From Diphasiastrum complanatum (Eukaryota > Streptophyta > Lycopodiopsida > Lycopodiales > Lycopodiaceae): 64,000 nucleotides of DNA. Under the pieces are notes generated by a model that was given only the letters and a program-made list of their open reading frames with translations, made no database searches and had not been told where the DNA came from. The position numbers and the translations under genes were made by a program. Below, piece by piece: positions 63,138-64,000 of this stretch. Location of the stretch: contig CM055097.1 in assembly GCA_029204225.1 (NCBI GenBank), forward strand, positions 27,253,039 to 27,317,038. The letters are read 5' to 3'. Every line of letters starts with the position of its first letter. Within the stretch, counting starts at the first letter, position 1.

Positions 63138-63663
63138 TGGTGCATGGCATGAGCAGCAGCATGTGCACCATGGTATACATTCTTCAGTGACTGATTCAAT
63201 AGCTGGCAATTTTGAAATATAAGCTGGGCTTATTTCACAACCAAGCTGAAGCATAGAACTTTTTCGATATTTTTTTTGTGTATTCACTTTACCCAAATCA
63301 CCCAAGGAAGCTTGTATTGATCATAGTCCAGATTTACATTCTGCATCTCTTCATTCATACTTACATAGATTCCTTTTTGTTGGATTCACTTCTTGATAGT
63401 TTTTAAGTAGGTTTCAAAGATAGTGAGAGAGTGCCGAATACACAGTTGTGAGAAATTTAAAAAAAAAATGAAGACTATTCAACATGCTGGGCACTACACG
63501 TTTGTTCTTTTCGGCACTTGAAATCAATTCAAGCTTTCATGGCCCTTGAAAATCCTTTGATAGTACCTCAGATTGTCTTGTGTTCACAACACAAGATTGT
63601 ACATAAGGTAAAATCCATTGCCAAATGTCTTTTTTGAAGGAAAGCTCATTCAAATGTCTCTAA
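63138..63663 (+). other. 3' UTR or downstream DNA of the AAA+ gene
   Basis: No further coding sequence is recognised. I cannot place a polyadenylation site with confidence. Confidence 0.4.
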
Positions 63664-63981
63664 CATGGTTTTGGGAAATGTTTCCAAACCGGGAAATGGG
63701 AAACAGAATTGAGAAACGGGATATAGGGAAACACAACATAATTACAAAAGAAAACTAGTGCAAAGTAATCACGATAGTGCACGTGGAAGAGAGGGAGAAA
63801 GTGATTAACATTGCAAGGGAATAAAGTCAACAAGACTCCTAGAATTTTACTATGAAGTGAAGAATTCTATGATATGCCTTCTTTTGCTGGAGAAATGTGT
63901 TCCCCCATATGGGTAAACATACAGTTGGGGACAATTCTTCCTCATGAAAAAAACTGGGGAAATAGTAACCCCATAACTATG
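63664..63981. repeat. possible hAT-like element, GGGAAAC palindromic type
   Basis: Left end CATGGTTTTGGGAAATG, right end GGAAATAGTAACCCCATAACTATG; the interior repeats GGGAAACG / GTTTCC words. It resembles 21997-22160. The flanking 8 bases (GTCTCTAA, TTTTTTGA) match at only four positions, so the assignment rests on ends and style. Confidence 0.4.
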
Positions 63982-64000
63982 TTTTTTGAGAGATTTTTCG

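Noticed and set aside
1-64000. CRISPR array, bacterial operons, organellar DNA
   Set aside because: No regularly spaced repeat-spacer array, no bacterial gene arrangement, and no rRNA or organellar genes; the content is plant nuclear.

Overview
This window reads as nuclear DNA of a land plant with a large, repeat-rich genome. The evidence is Ty1/copia, chromodomain Ty3/gypsy, hAT and LINE elements, plant-type GT-AG introns, and no bacterial gene organisation. The very long introns and the style of the LINE and copia proteins suggest a non-flowering vascular plant. A fern is my weak first guess; a lycophyte or gymnosperm is possible. The species cannot be fixed from sequence alone.

One host gene organises the window. 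Eight exons on the + strand (7651-7775, 9667-9710, 9887-10018, 22394-22471, 42098-42180, 46615-46737, 62695-62755, 62952-63137) join without any frame break into the C-terminal 276 or so residues of an AAA+ ATPase. It has Walker A, Walker B, sensor 1, an arginine-finger region and a C-terminal lid. Its N-terminal exons are not recognised and probably lie left of the window. The visible part covers 55.5 kb for about 830 coding bases. Introns 3, 4 and 6 (12.4, 19.6 and 16.0 kb) are packed with nested transposons.

Region by region: 1-5740, a nearly intact copia element with its 3' LTR, then a second copia gag. 5740-7650, degenerate retroelement DNA. Intron 1, a small palindromic hAT-like element. 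Intron 3, a copia LTR, leader and gag cut off by a minus-strand chromovirus (12.8-19.3 kb) that carries a SINE-like insert, then a decayed copia pol. Intron 4, a decayed copia (23.1-28.8 kb) with two nested hAT-like elements and a 277-bp tandem duplication, then a head-to-tail train of LINE copies (28.97-38.37 kb, minus strand) joined mostly by (CT)n tracts, then a relic hAT transposase. Intron 5, a fossil gypsy integrase. Intron 6, a truncated hAT-like element, an ORF1-only LINE, a LINE RT fragment, two gypsy elements abutting tail to tail, a hAT BED zinc-finger relic, an unrecognised coding relic, and a nearly full-length LINE.

The most interesting structures are: (1) a LINE family whose 3' end is a covarying hairpin followed by (CT)n, with successive copies starting in or beside the tail of the previous copy; (2) ORF1-only derivatives of that LINE carrying the same 3' end; (3) hAT-like non-autonomous elements sharing CATAG...CTATG ends, 8-bp target duplications in two cases, and interiors built from short palindromic words that differ between groups. 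Apart from the AAA+ gene, I see no intact host gene.
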